From the NCBI GenBank assembly GCA_958372035.1, contig CATXML010000011.1:1-15374 (forward strand): a stretch of 15,374 nt of DNA, in the 5' to 3' direction. The stretch comes from an uncultured Collinsella sp. (GTDB lineage Bacteria > Actinomycetota > Coriobacteriia > Coriobacteriales > Coriobacteriaceae). Below, one piece after another: positions 14,414 through 15,374 of the stretch. Position numbers and translations under genes: made by a program. Position 1 is the first letter of the stretch. Each line of letters begins with the position of its first letter. Under the pieces are notes generated by a model. The model was not told where the DNA came from, made no database searches, and saw nothing but the letters and a program-made list of their open reading frames with translations.

Positions 14414-14452
14414 CCGTCAAGAGCATTAAATGAGAAGAAAGGCTGATGCGCG

Positions 14453-15374
14453 ATGACTACTCAGGAACAGGTTAAGGACGTCGTCTCCCAGGTTTTGGCT
14501 GACAAGGCAGACAAGGGCGGCATCAAGCGCGTCGTGTGGATTGGCGCCGGCGGATCCAACGGCGGCAACTATCCTGCCCAGTACTTTATGGAGCACGAGG
14601 CCACGCAGGTCGTGAGCTCCAGCTACACCAGCAACGAGTTCGTGCACGCCACCCCGGCCTACGTCAACGAGAACACCCTGGCCGTCGTCGTGTCCATGCG
14701 CGGCACCAAGGAGACCATCGTCGCCGCCCAGGTCGCCAAGGACCACGGCGCCAGCACCATCGCCATCTATGTTGACGAGTCCGGCCTCACCGAGGTCTGC
14801 GACTACAAGATCCAGTACGACAGCCTGGCCGTCGACGAGTCCTGCATGGGCCGTACCAACTCCGCCGTCGTGACCATGATCGCCATGGAGCTCACGCAGC
14901 AGACCGAGGGCTATGCCGAGTACGAGACCGCCATGGCCGCCTTCGACCTGATCGATCCCATCTATCGCAAGGCCGTCGAGTACACCCGTCCGCTCGCTGC
15001 CAAGTGGGCCGAGCAGAACGCCGACAAGCCCTGCATCAACGTCATGGCCCAGGGCCCGCTCTTTGGTGCCGCCTACGTCTTTAGCATCTGCAACGTGCAG
15101 GAGATGCTGCAGATCGACTCCTGCACCATCAACACCTGCGACTTCTTCCACGGCCCCTTCGAGATCCTGGACAAGCGCACCTCGCTGTTCCAGCTCATCA
15201 GCGTCGGCCGCAGCCGCTGCAACGACGAGCGCGGCATCCGCTTCGTCAACCAGTACGGTGGCGAGCGCGTCTATCAGCTCGACGCCAAGGAGCTCGGCCT
15301 CAACGACATCAAGGATAGCGTGAGCGAGTACTTCAACCACCTGATCTTTGCCCCGATCCTCAACAACGTGTACA
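14453..15374 (+). CDS. SIS-domain fructosamine 6-phosphate deglycase (FrlB/FraB/GfrF type), 3' end outside window
   Basis: The visible 307 residues run off the window; family members have about 340. These enzymes split phosphorylated Amadori adducts (sugar-6-phosphate joined to lysine, aspartate or similar) into glucose 6-phosphate and the free amino acid. Two SIS sugar-phosphate modules are seen: IGAGGSNGG near 30-38 and SMRGTKETIVAA (81-92), then NVMAQGPLFGAAYV (196-209). The catalytic pair fits: E217 and H233 (in DFFHGPFEIL) are 16 residues apart, as E214 and H230 are in Salmonella FraB. ATG 14453 follows AGAAGAAAGG (14433-14442); an out-of-frame ATG at 14445 encodes only nine residues. 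Codon use is extremely biased to GCC, AAC, AAG and CTG, suggesting high expression when induced. The divergent GntR gene and operator cluster imply control by a regulator. Transport and kinase genes should follow. The exact amino-acid partner cannot be told. Confidence 0.85.
   Translation, partial: MTTQEQVKDVVSQVLADKADKGGIKRVVWIGAGGSNGGNYPAQYFMEHEATQVVSSSYTSNEFVHATPAYVNENTLAVVVSMRGTKETIVAAQVAKDHGASTIAIYVDESGLTEVCDYKIQYDSLAVDESCMGRTNSAVVTMIAMELTQQTEGYAEYETAMAAFDLIDPIYRKAVEYTRPLAAKWAEQNADKPCINVMAQGPLFGAAYVFSICNVQEMLQIDSCTINTCDFFHGPFEILDKRTSLFQLISVGRSRCNDERGIRFVNQYGGERVYQLDAKELGLNDIKDSVSEYFNHLIFAPILNNVY

Noticed and set aside
14445..14474. Nine-codon ORF overlapping the deglycase start
   Set aside because: Its ATG is only two bases after the AGG of the binding site, too close for initiation; ATG 14453 is better placed and continues into the enzyme.
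14426..15340. 304-residue open frame on the minus strand
   Set aside because: It is opposite the SIS-domain deglycase. The Val/Leu/Asp/Gly repeats in it are the mirror of the biased codons of that gene.

Overview
The window is a high-GC bacterial chromosome segment. Codon use strongly favours G/C at third positions, ribosome binding sites are AAGGAG-like, and the gene families fit the Actinomycetota. The overall look (gene spacing, GC, an FrlB-like deglycase next to a GntR/UTRA regulator, long non-coding frames opposite genes) suggests a gut Coriobacteriia, most likely Collinsella. This is inference; no rRNA or other decisive marker is present.

Layout. A terminator at 14-43 closes an upstream gene whose stop may be the TAA at 1-3. 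Next come a small single-span membrane protein of unknown function (297-719) and a lower-GC HTH protein (868-1431). The HTH gene has a TTG start, a near-perfect Shine-Dalgarno and two dyads upstream. A housekeeping block follows on the plus strand: rmuC (1483-2838), a one-gene ABC exporter (2964-4766) and nth endonuclease III (4830-5495). A zinc-ribbon membrane protein (5614-6660) ends at a strong terminator. After it come mfd (6845-10477), a PAP2-type membrane phosphatase (10534-11397), a PLP-dependent threonine-aldolase-type enzyme (11443-12468) with a strong terminator, and a GNAT acetyltransferase (12546-13136).

The 388-bp convergent gap at 13137-13524 carries no gene. It is rich in repeats and dominated by a 123-bp imperfect palindrome (13251-13373). 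Beyond it a GntR/UTRA regulator (13525-14247, minus) is divergent from a SIS-domain sugar-phosphate deglycase of the FrlB/FraB/GfrF type (14453 to the window end). Their shared AT-rich intergenic region holds six TGTAT/ATACA half-sites, a probable operator cluster.

Together: rmuC, nth and mfd are DNA-maintenance genes but are probably transcribed as separate units. The right end is the start of a regulated Amadori-product (fructosamine) utilisation locus, which should continue past the window with transport and kinase genes. I see no IS element, CRISPR array, tRNA or rRNA. I found no clear new defence or multi-gene system. The best unexplained items are the 123-bp palindrome, the HTH gene with its paired dyads, and the GntR-deglycase operator region.
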